Source: Leptasterias polaris (taxonomy: Eukaryota > Echinodermata > Asteroidea > Forcipulatida > Asteriidae). From it: a stretch of DNA of 64,000 bases. The notes beneath the pieces were generated by a model that had not been told where the DNA came from, searched no databases, and saw only the letters and a list, made by a program, of their open reading frames with translations. This document shows, piece after piece, positions 11,226 to 24,100 of the stretch (positions within the stretch are counted from its first letter, which is position 1; the number at the start of each line of letters is the position of its first letter). Location: the NCBI GenBank assembly GCA_037783415.1, contig JAZGTN010000118.1:744001-808000 (forward strand), in the 5' to 3' direction. The position numbers and the translations under genes are program-made.

Positions 11226-13612
11226 TTTCATACCTGACACTGTCGCGTATGAAACGACAGACTAAAAACTATTCCATGTGTCTATTGTGTGTTGCGTTGG
11301 TAGTTCTTGTGTTTTGTTTTTCGTGTTTGACGACGGCAGCAGGGGCAGTAAGGCACACTTTTTTGATGAAAATGCAAGCAGGCACCCACGGCCTACAACA
11401 GGCCATGAACGATACCAGCAAATTGTGGCCGATACGCGGAAAAAAGAAAACAAAAAACATGTTTGGTATGGACAACAAATTGCTGGCTGGCACCGCACAA
11501 AGGCAAAGCATAGTGTGTCTGTTTCACATGTTGGATGGATGGAGAACACTACAAAAATACAATGGACTGCATGCTCCATCCCCACGCTTCACTGGTTAAA
11601 AGTAGTACCAGCTTCATACACCTCTAAGTCCAGTTAATGGGATTAAAAGTCCATGGTTGTCGAAGGGATTATAGAAGATAAGAGGTGGAAGTAGGTAAAC
11701 ATTGAAAAGGATGTGCTTTCTTTAATGGAGCTTTCCAGTAATGCCTTTTTCAGAGATTTCATTTTATAAAAATCTTCAAAAAGTGTTTATTGGGGAAAAA
11801 AAGTAGACTGCAGGACTTCTTGGATTGTGGTATTCTGAAGTTATTTACAGGGTTAGAAATTTACACTGGACCGCAGGTTTGAGGCCAGTGAATTTAGTGT
11901 CAGGCCAGTGAATTTAGTGTCAGGCCAGTGAATTTAGTGTCAGGCCAGTAAACTCACTACTGGATAAGTCCAGCAGTCAATGTGTAGAATGTGTTTGTTT
12001 TTTCAATAGACAAATGATGTTCAAATGTTGATTTTGAGTCTGATAAATATCTTTCATTTCTTTTGAGTATCGAAGGATACTTACTCAAAAGACAAATTGT
12101 CGACTCAGTACTACAGTTGTATAAGATCATAAGTGCAATTTTTCTGGGATTCATCAAATTGCTTTTGCATATTTTGGAGCTCCTGGTAAATGGGGTTTAC
12201 TGATCTAGAGTGGTCTTCAAAGTATTTTTTGGCAAAAGGAAATATCATTCTTTGTAAAACATTCATTTGTTGATTTTGATTTATTTTTTCAAATTTATAC
12301 TCTTTTTTACTTTGATCATTACGATATGAAATTGCAAGTAATGACCTTATAAATATAGTACTGGATAGACGAAATGAGAGAAATTTTCTTTTGAAAGTTT
12401 TACTAATTTTATGACCTTCTAAAAATCTCTTTTCCAGTAAAGGTTTTCAGCTACAAGCACAGTGGTCTTGTGGATTTCCCCACCAAATTCAATCCTTAAT
12501 TTACATGCCAGGAATTTCATCTTTGAAAGATCAAGGCTGTTTTCATTTGATGAAGGGCAAAGTCTATCATGGGAAACTTTTGAAGGGGTCACCAAGGCCA
12601 AGACCAGGGCAAAAGAGGTCAAGGGTAGCTGTGTAATTTCAGGACTTTATTTACAATTATTCTAAACTTAATGCCATTGATGCAGTTGGTTTTCCAAGCA
12701 CATGAAGCACTATGTAACAACAGGACTGTGCCCTGACATTACCTGCAAACTCTCTGTCCTCTTACATTTAACAGTCACTAATTAGAATGGGTGCTTGTTA
12801 TGATCATATGCAAATGAAGTGGCATGATTGTGGATTGAGGAGGGAAACCAAATATTTAGTTTGATTGTGATCTAGAGGGAGGAGAGGAAACGTTGGGTAG
12901 GGTGCTTCAGACAGGAAGGAAAGAGCCTTGTTAGGGTGGGTTGCAGATGAAAAGACACAGTGTGTGTTGACTCTGTGTGTGATGACCACAGTTAGTGTCA
13001 ACTTGAACACTTCCTGTCATCTTCAACTTCAAGATGATTGTTTTTTCTTGACCTTGGGCTGGATTATTTTAGGCTGTCACAAGTGATTTGAAAGAAGCAT
13101 GTGTTGTGGCTGCTACAAGACCAGATTGTTGTGTGAGTAGTAGGGCTATTCTTTTTTACCCCATGCCCAGCCCTCACCATCCCACCCCCTCCCCCAGTGG
13201 CATGATTATTCACAATTACAGTAAGTAAATGTACAGTAAGGGAAATTACATGTGCTTGATCCTTTGTCCTGTCTTGTATGAACTCAAGTTTGGATTTCTT
13301 ACTAAGCCCATGTCACACAGGGAAATTTAAAGGCAATCTGGGCCTGCAAGTCCATTTTTCGGGAATTTTCGCATATTGTCAATATCATTCCTATACCAGG
13401 TCAACTACACGTTAGAGTGTCTATTCGTTAAAACTGAGGAAAATGGATTCAGGTGTTTCAACAGACCGTACAAAACCATTTGGGACGCCTCTAAGATTGA
13501 GAGACTAGACATTGCTTGATTGAATTTTCTTGAAGCTGTTTATCGTTGTCTGCAAAGCAAACATTTGCTGAAAACCAGTCACAAACAATATAGATTTATT
13601 TTGGCTGGTGAT
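11226..13612. other. Non-coding stretch with short repeats
   Basis: Overlapping frames of 107-127 codons at 11216-11637 exist on both strands. None has a recognisable domain, although the plus frame has a hydrophobic stretch (MCLLCVALVVLVFCFSC) resembling a signal peptide. A 20-bp tandem repeat (AGGCCAGTGAATTTAGTGTC, about 3.5 copies) lies at 11882-11950. A dispersed-repeat fragment lies at about 12480-12620. Confidence 0.35.
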
Positions 13613-13975
13613 CAGCTGTTTTAACTAGTAGTAGCTCAGCACAACAAAAATTATGCTTACCAGAAAAACAAGCCAAAATGTCATGTCACATGTACCATTT
13701 GCGACTGGTATCCTGTTCATTTTTGCTAAGCAAAAAATTTCCAAGCATTATTTTCTGCTTATGAAATTAAGATCAGGGCTCAATCATAGAATTGCTTCAA
13801 AGCACACAAAATTAGCTAAGCACAATAAAATTATGCTTACCAAATTAAGGTTACCAGCCAAAATACCATTCCACATGTACCATCTGTGACTGGTGCCAGG
13901 CTGCTTATTTTTCTAAGAATAAAACTGTTATAAATGCAATATTTGCTGCTTTAGCAGCTTAGTGAAATTGGGACG
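13613..13975. mobile_element. Two adjacent related foldback MITEs
   Basis: Two similar segments (about 13613-13771 and 13775-13975) both carry AATTATGCTTACCA, a CCAAAAT block followed by CACATGTACCAT, and GACTGG. The second is bounded by GGGCTCAATCATAGAATTGC and by TTAGTGAAATTGGG, the family's inverted ends. They are related to the element at 6131. Confidence 0.5.
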
Positions 13976-16900
13976 TTTTAAAAAGGCTTAGCAATTTGCT
14001 GTGTTTACATGTACATGTAACAGCATTATGAAATTGTTGTCTGATACATTTTGGTGTGCCTTGAGGATAGCTACATTACAAGACCAACGTAGAGGCCAGT
14101 CATCCTGGCTAGTTGATCATGATTCACTCACAGTGTATAATGTGTACTGCAGACTCGACCTGTCATTCTAGGTATATCTACTGTCTGTTGCTGACATTTA
14201 GAAGCAGGATGTGAAATTACTTGTGACTGACTATTGATGATATGAGATGCACCTATGTAGTGTGGATAATGTTGTAAGACACAATGAGTCTATAGTGGTA
14301 TTGTGCTGTCTTCTTAATGTACATTATTCAACATCAAAGTGATCATACCTGGTCTGGGTCTAAAGAGTTACTGTGTCATGATTGATGATATTGTTATGCA
14401 TCTCGTGACTCAGTAGAGGATTGTTGTGTATTCATGCTCTAGTCTCCTGTTCAAGACGTTATTCTCTGTGTTGCATGGGTTACTTGGAGCCTGTAGCAAG
14501 GCTAACAGTCATAAAGGAGACAGTATTTTAATGCACAGTGTATGCTGAGTTGTTGGATGTTCACGGTCAACTTTGCATGGATATACATTGTACATTTTTA
14601 TAACTTGCTCATTATGCAGAAGATCATGCTGTCGGATGTTCGGTGAGTACAAACTGTCATTTTGCTCTATTGGACAATCTTATCCAAATATAGTACTGTG
14701 TTGAGATCTGAGGCACTGCATGGTGGAAAAGTGTTATGGTTTCAGTTTGTGGAAACTGTATAGTGTCTAGTTTGGCTGAGTACTATATGGTGCATCTTCC
14801 TTGCTCTATGATCTTACTGACAGTTTGTGTAATGAATGTACAGTGTGTCAGTACTGCATACAGTTACTATCAGCCTTTGAACTTGCCATGTACAGTGTAG
14901 GGGCATCAACGTTGCTTATGGAACTCCTCTCAGTTGACTATTTTCAAGAGGTTCTCTTGCTCACATTAAAGTTTACTCTGCCAGATGGGTGTCATTTCAA
15001 AATACCAACTATGACAGGTAGGGTACCAGTCCAAATACTGTCATTTTATTTTCTGTTAGTGTTTTAAAGCTTTTATACTGTACAGTTTTTATTTAAATTC
15101 GAGTTTTCAAAAGGGATTATACTAGTAATAAGTATTAATTTGTGCATCATAACAGTGTAGGTTTGCAGAGAGTTTTAAGCCTACATTACATTTGTTTTTT
15201 ATCAATATCACAATATCACACTACCTTTAAACTTCAGATCAATAAAAATAGCTTTGAAATCATTATGATTTGATCAGTTTTCAAATTTATAAAAGTTTCT
15301 TTTTTCAAATTTTCAAATCTTTAGAGCCACCATTCTAAAGATTCTATAGTTTATCAATATCTCGTACAAAGGCATGTTTACAAAAAATTTCTTTGAAAAC
15401 ATGAGGTCTGCTAACTATAGGACATATCTACATGTATACCGAACACCTTGTTTTTGTTTCTACAAAAATGTATGTCTAGTTAAAAGTTTATTTATAAAAA
15501 TACAAAAAACAAAGTGAAATAGTGTAGATCAGAATGAATCCTCCAGCTTGTTAATTATATCACATACAGCTCTCGTTCCATTCTCAATTGGTCATTCAAA
15601 TGCTCTCTTGAAGGTCAAATCCTGATGGGCCAGGAAAAAGTTTATCTGTTTGACGAAGCTCGGAAGAGAGAAAAAATTAAATGCCGGAAGGATTTCTTGT
15701 TCCATCACTTGCCATTTAAAATTTGATCAGTGGAGAGGATGACTCAGTGCCAAATTGGCATCATCCTAAATTGAAATTCAATTCCAGCTTTGACTTCAGT
15801 CTTAATCAAGATTAATTTCCCATTTTATTCTTTGTAATTGTTAAAGATAGCGTTTACAAGTACATCATGTATTGGTCTAAGGAAACTCCTGAATGCCAAT
15901 GTGTGAAACCTGTTTTTGGTTCTTGTAACGATGATCGTCATGCTCACTCCCATTTTTTTCTTATTTTGTATTATTATTTTTTTTAAATTGATGTGTTGCC
16001 GTTTGCCACTTACATGTACTGTAACTCTTGTGTTTTTGTAATTTGTAAAGTTTTTCATATTCTAACACAATTTGAAGCTAAAACTTTGTTTACGTAAGCG
16101 ATTTTGGCCTTTGTCTTTTGTGCCACCTTTTACAATTTTGGTTAATATTTAATGCAGAATGAATAAAATATCATGTACAGTAATTGACAGTGTACATGTA
16201 CACTGTACATGTATAATAATGTTAATAATGTATAATACATGGATAATAATATGGTAACCATGCGGTTGTACATGTACATGTATGACTTCTGACTGGCACC
16301 CCTTTACAAAGATATTGACAAAATAGGGAAACCGCCAACATTAGAGCTAGACAGCTGCGTAAAACTGGAGATCTTTGGTTCAAGTTGGTCATGTTGGTTC
16401 CCGCTCTTGTCAATTTGTCTTTATTCAACCCCAAATTATTGAAAATTTACCTAGTCAGTTTCCCTTGTTGTTTATAATTTGATATAATAATAATAATTAT
16501 AACTGTAATTCTATAACTATAAAAAATATGAATATATTATCTTGCCCTTTTCTTTTGCTCATAAACATAATTCGTTGTATTGTAAAGCACTGATCCTGAA
16601 CTCACCTCAACCGAAGCTTGGATACTTTTTCCAAACCAGTCATAATGGAAGTTTACCAGGGCCCAGTTTATTAGCAGTGCTTAATGTGAATCACATGATT
16701 TACCACAGGGCGATGTAAGCACAGAATTCTGTGGTAAGCAGTGCCATGAACTTTGACCCAGAATCTACACTACATTGTTCCATCTGAGAAATATTATATG
16801 ACATCCATTCTACTATATCTTATGGCAGTACATGATTATTACTTTGATTTGTCTCTAAGACACATTACATCATTTGCATCAGCGTTTTCTCTTAACAGTG

Positions 16901-17229
16901 GTCTGCTAGCCAATTGCCAGTTAAAACAGCCGAGGACCAGTCACATTTCCAGTCTCCCAAACGGTCCGGCTGGCTAGTTCAATATTGAAAAGCATCGCTA
17001 CTTACATGTGAAATATGGACTTGCAGTGTGGCATGACGTCATCAAAATGGCATATGACGTCAACGGACGTGAAAGCAAAAAACACTTTGAGATAATCCTT
17101 TTCTTAAAAATAATGTTATTAACCCCCGGGCCACGACACTATCTAGGGAGAATGATTGACATTCATTTCGGTCGAAACAACCTTATTGTAAAACTAATTT
17201 AAAACCTACAATTTTTTTTATACATTTTG
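13976..17229. other. Non-coding stretch with candidate conserved block and MITE
   Basis: No gene recognised. Positions 15540-15830 are unique and complex, with paired TF-like words (ATCAAGATTAATT; a GCCAAATTGGC palindrome near 15750) that could mark an enhancer. TACATGTA palindromes cluster at 16192-16215 and 16266-16283. A small foldback element of the AATTTCAT family lies at about 16658-16752. Confidence 0.35.
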
Positions 17230-17950
17230 CTTTGTGCGCCGCGCCAAAAACATCAAAGGAATATGCCGCACAGTGTGGGGTTTTAGAAATCTGGATGTTG
17301 GTGATCGGTTACACGCGCACACAATTTTCAAAATGCAGAAAGAAAAAAACATTAAACAAAAATTGCATTTTGGGACGATCTTATCCCCTAATTTCTGCCC
17401 TAAATAATACTTTTTCCATCAACAACCATTTTCATGGATTCGTGATTAGAGGATCTGTTGTTTAGAGCTTCGTTTGCAATAAAATCATCGAGATTCAACG
17501 ATCGATCGGCAACGCATATATTGAGAACAAATTCAATGAAGTTTGCCCCGCATCGCCCTCTGTCGGCATAAGTTGTCAATGTTTGAATATCCTTCATCCA
17601 AGGCTGTATTGTGCGGCACACTGTGTGGCAATTCTTTACTCGGCTCGTGAACGTGTACTGCGTTGGAGTCTAGCCAAGCTCTCTTACATGTATGAATATG
17701 GTAATTATCAACGGCCAATCACAGCGTGCGGAATTTTGGTTAGCTTGGACTTTGGACCCTTTTGTGTATGCGCTATGCATGGACTACCGGTCTGCCAGTG
17801 GGCGACCGAACGTTGTGGGGCCAGGCCGATGCACGCACACTGGATACTCAGCAGTCAGAACCATGTGGTTGTGTGCATCATGTTTTAACGTTTGTGTACT
17901 GAAATGAACGATCGCAATTCCAATGCTGCGGTTTGGAAGTCGGGCATGGC
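17230..17950. promoter_or_regulatory. CpG-richer segment, possible promoter region
   Basis: CG dinucleotides are clearly more frequent here than in flanking DNA (GCGCCGCGCC, CGATCGATCGG, CCGAACG). The first coding exon of the AKAP7-like gene has a splice acceptor upstream of its start, so an earlier non-coding exon must exist; this segment is one candidate for that exon and its promoter. No splice donor was assigned. Confidence 0.22.
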
Positions 17951-19720
17951 TCGTCGGATCATATTAATTGCAGGCTAAAAATAGTCTGTTCTGTTTGTCA
18001 ATTTGCTGGCAGGGCGGCCAATTATTTTAGCAGGGTGGCCAATTCTTTGGCAGGGCGGCCCGCCCTCCCAAAATAGGTGTGTGGAGAACACAGTGGGGGA
18101 TTGGTGAAATGACAAGTTAACTTGTCCTGCTGGCTAGTCACTGAAAAAATTAAGGTCAAACCTTGCATATAAAGTTCATCCATAAGAAATGGTTCATGTT
18201 TTGGAGGAACAAGATTCCATCAGACATTCATTTAGTTTTGACAGTCTTCTTATGTAGGTCAGTTCAGTAAAACATTGAACATGTGGGAAATATTTAGCAT
18301 TACCCTTTCCCTTTCCTGAGAGACGCCTCAATTTAGCGGACCATGTCCAACTCGGGCAGTTGTCAGCTGAACTAAAGAAGGAATACATCCCAGGCCAAAC
18401 AGATCCAAAGGTTCAAAGACCTTAGCTCCAGCAAAATGTACGATGTACAACGTTTATCATTTCCTTATTGGTTATTGGGCTAATTGATTTAATCTATGCA
18501 CAGGGAATAGCAAAGCTGTGTTTATTTCATTCTTTATTACCTTCACTTCAAGATTTTACAGGATTGTTCGCGGCTGTCTTGTAGACAACTTATGACAGGT
18601 TATGAAATAGAAATATATGAAGCTATCTTCACAGGAAATACTCCATCATTGGGTCGGATTGTCCCATGAGTGGAGAGTACCCAGGGACAATCCACACGCA
18701 ATGAAGACTTTGTATTGACACAAACCGGGTAATGTTCTGCGGTCTACATGTAGGGACGACAGTGACTTGGCTGAATCCAACCCCCAGAGGGAGCCCTTGT
18801 TGAATATCAATCTTAGCCCGGTGACATCTGCTATCGGTTAACCGGTAACCGAGTGCCCCCAACGCAGGAAATTAAAGGATATTTGTATTGGACATTCACA
18901 GCGGAAAGCGAGTCTACCAATTCAAAGTTGAATTTCCCTCCAAGTTAAAGAAGCGCTGGGTCTTCCCTGGGGAGTGAGTGTTGGTTTTGAAGTAATTTGT
19001 CGTTTTTTCCTTCACATCTGGCTTCAGTCATGGAGTCCTCCAGCAAAGGCTTTTTATCACGCTGCAGTCTTGTTTGACAAGTTCCCTGTTTAGACAATGA
19101 CAATGATAATTCAAAATCTCATTTCATAAAAAGAGACCAGACTCTTCTAGGTCTCAATTTGATTATAAATCTTCAGGTGCCCAGGTGCCCATAAGTACAG
19201 CCAAGTGCCCGCAGGTGCAGACTTTACAACCATCTGCCAGGCGCTTTTTAAAAGTACATTTTTGGGGAAAGAAACAATGTGACATAATTTTTAAATGTTT
19301 ATTGCTGGAAGAACTCCGAGGTCATGTTGTTACTTTTCTGTTAAATGTGTAATTTTTTTTGTTTCCTCTAGTGATTTATGAATGAGAAGAAAATGATCAT
19401 CACAAGCTTTTTTTAAAATTTTGTATACACTAATGTTTGAATTCGTTGATGGAACTGCTCATTGTTCTTGAGTAATTTTTTGTTTTACTTGTAGTTTTTG
19501 TCATGAGCTTCTCAAAATATGCCTTGAAAACAGTTGTTAGCTCGGTTTTCAATGGAAATAATGGCCCAAAGTTTACAAATTTTTCGGACATGCACCTTTC
19601 AGCTGATCAGCTGGTTTTTTTTTCCTTTTTTCTTCTTCATTTTAGTGCCATAGAAAACTGAACAACAGTGTAGAAAGTTTGTGTGCCAGGCAGCTACCTC
19701 CTTTTGAAAATAATAAAACA
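17951..19720. other. Non-coding stretch
   Basis: Imperfect repeats of a GGCAGGGCGGCCAATT unit at 18005-18065. Unique complex DNA at 18180-18420 and 18900-19110, with adjacent ACAATG words, may be regulatory. No exon is supported. Confidence 0.35.
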
Positions 19721-20318
19721 AAGCTGTATGTCTGATTGTAGGATTCAAGGACCAAGCTGTATGTCTGATTGTAGGATTCAAGGACCAAGCTGTATGTCTG
19801 ATTGTAGGATTCAAGGACCAAGCTGTATGTCTGATTGTAGGATTCAAGGACCAAGCTGTATGTCTGATTGTAGGATTCAAGGACCAAGCTGTATGTCTGA
19901 TTGTAGGATTCAAGGACCAAGCTGTATGTCTGATTGTAGGATTCAAGGACCAAGCTGTATGTCTGATTGTAGGATTCAAGGACCAAGCTGTATGTCTGAT
20001 TGTAGGATTCAAGGACCAAGCTGTATGTCTGATTGTAGGATTCAAGGACCAAGCTGTATGTCTGATTGTAGGATTCAAGGACCAAGCTGTATGTCTGATT
20101 GTAGGATTCAAGGACCAAGCTGTATGTCTGATTGTAGGATTCAAGGACCAAGCTGTATGTCTGATTGTAGGATTCAAGGACCAAGCTGTATGTCTGATTG
20201 TAGGATTCAAGGACCAAGCTGTATGTCTGATTGTAGGATTCAAGGACCAAGCTGTATGTCTGATTGTAGGATTCAAGGACCAAGCTGTATGTCTGATTGT
20301 AGGATTCAAGGACCAAGC
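19721..20318 (+). repeat. Perfect 33-bp tandem repeat, 18 copies
   Basis: The unit starts AAGCTGTATGTCTGATTGTA and repeats exactly every 33 bases, 18 full copies (19721-20314) plus four bases. I see no mismatch between copies. Because 33 is a multiple of three, one plus and two minus frames stay open through the array; these are by-products, not proteins. It ends about 160 bases before the 5' exon of the AKAP7-like gene. Confidence 0.97.
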
Positions 20319-20475
20319 ATAAATTAATGCCGGAGAGTTTTATCTTTTTGAATCTTGTCAAGTAATGAACCGCATGGAAAGATTTCATTTGAATATCATC
20401 ATAGGAGGTATACCTTAAAGTTAATCATGATTCATTGAAGAATGTTAACAATCTTTTTTCTGTTTATGTCAACAG

Positions 20476-20586
20476 GTAATCAGAGCAGCCTCAGATAAGC
20501 AATGACCATTCACTCTTCATCCATTTCACTGGTCATCCAACCATCTCTCCCTTCCATCCCAACACCCGTAGGTCACTTTCGCCCCC
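20476..20586 (+). other. 5' UTR part of first coding exon, with overlapping upstream ORF
   Basis: A strong acceptor (TTTTTTCTGTTTATGTCAACAG) precedes 20476, implying an earlier non-coding exon. In the main frame there is a stop (TGA 20503-20505) before the start at 20587, which fixes that start. A different-frame ATG at 20502 opens a 58-codon upstream ORF that ends at 20676-20678, overlapping the main start by about 90 bases; it could lower translation of the main protein. Confidence 0.5.
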
Positions 20587-21165
20587 ATGTCTCAGGCGTA
20601 CGGGCGCATGTACCACCCCTCTCCCCACCAGCATCACCAGCACCATCCAGGGCCTCCGCCATTCCGTCAAGCAGGTGAGGGTCCCCATCATCAAGGTTAC
20701 CCTAGTCACCGCGGTTACCATCAGAATCACTACAGTCCTTCACGCCCTACTCCGTCCCATAATTACAACAACTCCGTCTCTGTGTATTCCGTCCCGAAGC
20801 CCTCGCGCCCGTATAACAACTACAACAACAGACGGGGGCGTGGTGGAGGCAACACCGGGCGCGGTGGGTACCACAATAATCACCATAGCATCCCCCAGGG
20901 TTACAACAATCACAGCCACAATAATTACAGATCACATCCTCCAGACTTTGACCTTGAATGGGACCATTACGATTTCAATGCTGATGGGCCATCAGGGCAG
21001 CGTGGTGGCCGTCAAAGGAATGCACGTTCCCATCCTGGTGGAGGAGCAACGCTAAACGACGCTGAACTAGAGTGGGATGATTATGATTTAAGACCCAAGG
21101 AAGAAGAAGAAGAAGATACTACAGAAAGCTTGGATTACATCTTGACTGAAGGAGTCTTCCCATTG
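20587..21165 (+). CDS. AKAP7: AKAP7-like gene, coding exon 1 (RGG and LEWDxYD region)
   Basis: Encodes 193 residues. Residues 1-75 are rich in His, Pro, Tyr and Asn; an RGG box (RRGRGGGNTGRGG) follows; then two copies of an acidic motif, DLEWDHYDFN and ELEWDDYDLR, ending in a run of Glu. The exon is read to a weak donor (TTG|GTTGGT) in phase 0, which matches the next acceptor. Without splicing, the frame stops at 21181. A stronger internal donor (CAG|GTGAGG at 20674) is out of phase with exon 2 and may be an alternative site. Confidence 0.65.
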
Positions 21166-24100
21166 GTTGGTAACATTTTGTAATTCCATTTAAATTATGG
21201 AAAAAAATACTGGAAAGCATCATGAACAGTCAGATTTGATAACATCACGTTTTAGTTTCACTTTTTTTTACTGATGAGTGAAGTTCGGTTCTGAGGGGTG
21301 CAAAGAGCTCTCCCCAATAATTTAAAGGAGGCCCTTTATAGCTCTCCTCCTAGTTCTTAAAATATAAAAAGAATAAAGGGGATATTTTTAAAGAGCACAA
21401 AATAATTAAACAGTGCTCATAAACAATCCTGTTCTAAATCCTGATCTGCTATCACTCTTTACATCTGCTCCCAAAATTGTCACTTTTATTTGTACACTTC
21501 ATTGATTACTGACATGTTTTTATCTGAATGTTTATCCATCATGCATTCTTCGTAGGACTTGGGCTGCTGATAGGTAAAACATTATTGTCTGTTGTCATAA
21601 TTGGCCAGTGTTATGATTGGCTATTGAACAATTGGCCACTGTTATGATTGGCCATTGAACAATTGGCCACTGATATGATTGGCCATTGAACAATTGGCCA
21701 TTATTATGAGGACAAAGAACACTACCTTGTGTCATTGTGTTATATTTTGATATGCATGCACTGTTTCTTCCATTTGTTTCTTCAGTACATGTACATTTAT
21801 GTTCCATTGTTGAATGTGTTTGTTTTAATACTTGCATGCATAAGTGTGGTATCTAAGGGACATGGGTGCTAAAAACATGAAAATGATGGCCAGTACAGGA
21901 GGCATGGAATTCCATTCATGTTAGGAACAGCTTAACTTTTCCTCTAGTATGCCAGTTCATACATGTGGGTTCAAGTCCAGGTCATGACACTTGTGTCCTT
22001 AAGCAAGACACTCAACCATTATTGTTTAGTCCTTTGGATGCGATGTAAAGCCATTGGTCATATGTTTTGTGTAATGCACGTAAAAGAGCCCAGTACACTT
22101 TATCATAAAGAGAATGGGTTTGCCCGGGTGTTTTCTGGTATAGTCAGGCAGCAATATGCGCCACCTCACCCTGTATCCCTTTCAAGGTGTTGCATTGTGG
22201 TTGCTCTGTCTCATCAAAACATTCTTAACAAGCTCCACCAGATTTGATAATTCGGCCCCAGGAGTGATAGACATGGTGCAATTTTATTTATTTATTTTTG
22301 GGGGGGGGGCACTAACGTGTGGACCAAGAAAACAGAGAGGATGGCCTCGTTGTGATTCTGGCATTGTATTTAAATTCAGCTGCCCTTGAAACTTGTCATC
22401 AACATGTACAATGTACACAATGTAATTCTTGGCAGGAATGTTATTTTAGAGTTTTCACAGGAGCAGACATGAATCACTGCATATGATTTGATTTTTCTTC
22501 TCCTACAGATTGGAGTGGTAACCAAAGCCCCACTATCTCGGGGTCACATTCCCCTTGGTGCTATACAAGTGTGTCGCTTCCCCCAGGGTGGTTCCTTTAA
22601 GGCATTTGCCTCCCCGGATCACTTTGCCAAGTCGCTACGGCTCAACAAAGACCTCCTTGTTCTGACGAGTGAACTCAAGGAAGGATCTCTTCTCTCTGGG
22701 TTCGACAGCCCCAACGAGACAAAAGACTTCCTGCTGTCAGACCTGGCTCTTACTAGGAACAAAGACGACTCCTCGAGTTTGACTGACACGCCTTCTAAGG
22801 AGAGCGAGAGTGAAGGGGCGTCCAACGATATTTCAGAGGAAGACCTCGACGAAGATCTACTCAACGAGACGTACGAGTCGGGGTACCAGGATCGTCTAGG
22901 AGATATTGATCTCTACGCGCTTGCGCCACACGACTTTGATTCTCCTGATTCCACGTTCAGCAGATCCTTAGCGGATTTGACGGACATTAGCCTATGTGAG
23001 TTTTGGAATGCTATGATCGTTTGCCTGAAGGTTGCCTGTATTTTGTTGGGTCGACTTTTTGTTCGTACGTGTTACATGTCATGTAGCTGTTCACCAACAT
23101 TAAACCAATTAATCTCACTGTGAATTTCAACCTGTAGCAGATAGAACCATAAACTTATAAACTGGTTTATACTTGTAGCTAGTCTGCATGCTTAACTACT
23201 GGAGCAGAGTCTATCCTAACTATAACCACAAGGTGGCATTGCTCATTAACCACAGACAAAGGTTCATTAACCGTTTAACCAACCATAGCTGGTTGAATCC
23301 AGTGAACACAACTTTTACCTTCCATCCAAGGAACAGTACAAAGTACTTTTCTAATCTCCAGCTGAAGTTAAACACATTTCACTGGATAAGCTACCTCTGT
23401 AGTAAGATACAATTTCTAAGACTTGACAATAATTTCACTATAAACCAGGGAGGCAGTGCCCCCGTAAACCAAGTTAAAGTGTTAACTTTGGCCCACGGTT
23501 ACCATAACCTGGATTATCTGGACAGAAGCATGGCAAGCCGGATTAACAAGCAAGCTGCTAAACGTAAACACAAAGCCAGCGAGCAAGCTCACACTAACAA
23601 CCCCCAGCATACATCCAAGATGAAGCTGCAACCAGGAAGTACCCAAGAGCAAACATCTTGTACCAAGCATGTCTGGGGCGAAAGCCCTGCCGATGATGAC
23701 GGATGCTCAGTCAAGTTAGAACCCGAGACAGGGTCTGTACTTTTTCGGGCTAAAATCTGCCGTCGAAGACCGCCAAGTCTTAGCCTTGATTCACTGGAAG
23801 CCACTGCTGCAACTAACAGCATGCCAATCAAGTCTGAACCCCTGACTTCCCCAGCAGAAGTAACTGATGATGATCTAACCATAACTGCTCTTGGTAACAT
23901 TGACATATTTGAGCCAGACTCAGTGTCTGATTTTTCCATTAACACGACACCAACTACATGTTCATTCAAAGAATCTGGTAAGTAGGATTGTTTGCATGGT
24001 CAGCATCTTGGAATGTTAGAGTCAACCCAAAATGGAGTCCACATTATTTTTGTCAAAAAGAACATACTTTTATTTAGCTACTTACATGTAGTACTAACCA

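Noticed and set aside
11216..11637. Possible small secreted protein with a hydrophobic N-terminus
   Set aside because: Equally long frames overlap on both strands, no splice sites or family resemblance, and it begins right at a decaying tandem duplication.
19599..20388. Three repeat-protein frames of 214-248 codons; CRISPR-like appearance of the array
   Set aside because: The 33-bp period keeps frames open by itself. There are no spacers between repeats, and the DNA is eukaryotic, so it is not a CRISPR array.
20675..21055. Second plus-strand ORF of 126 codons inside AKAP7-like exon 1
   Set aside because: Shadow of the His/Asn/RGG-rich frame in another phase; lacks its own start context and continues into no exon.
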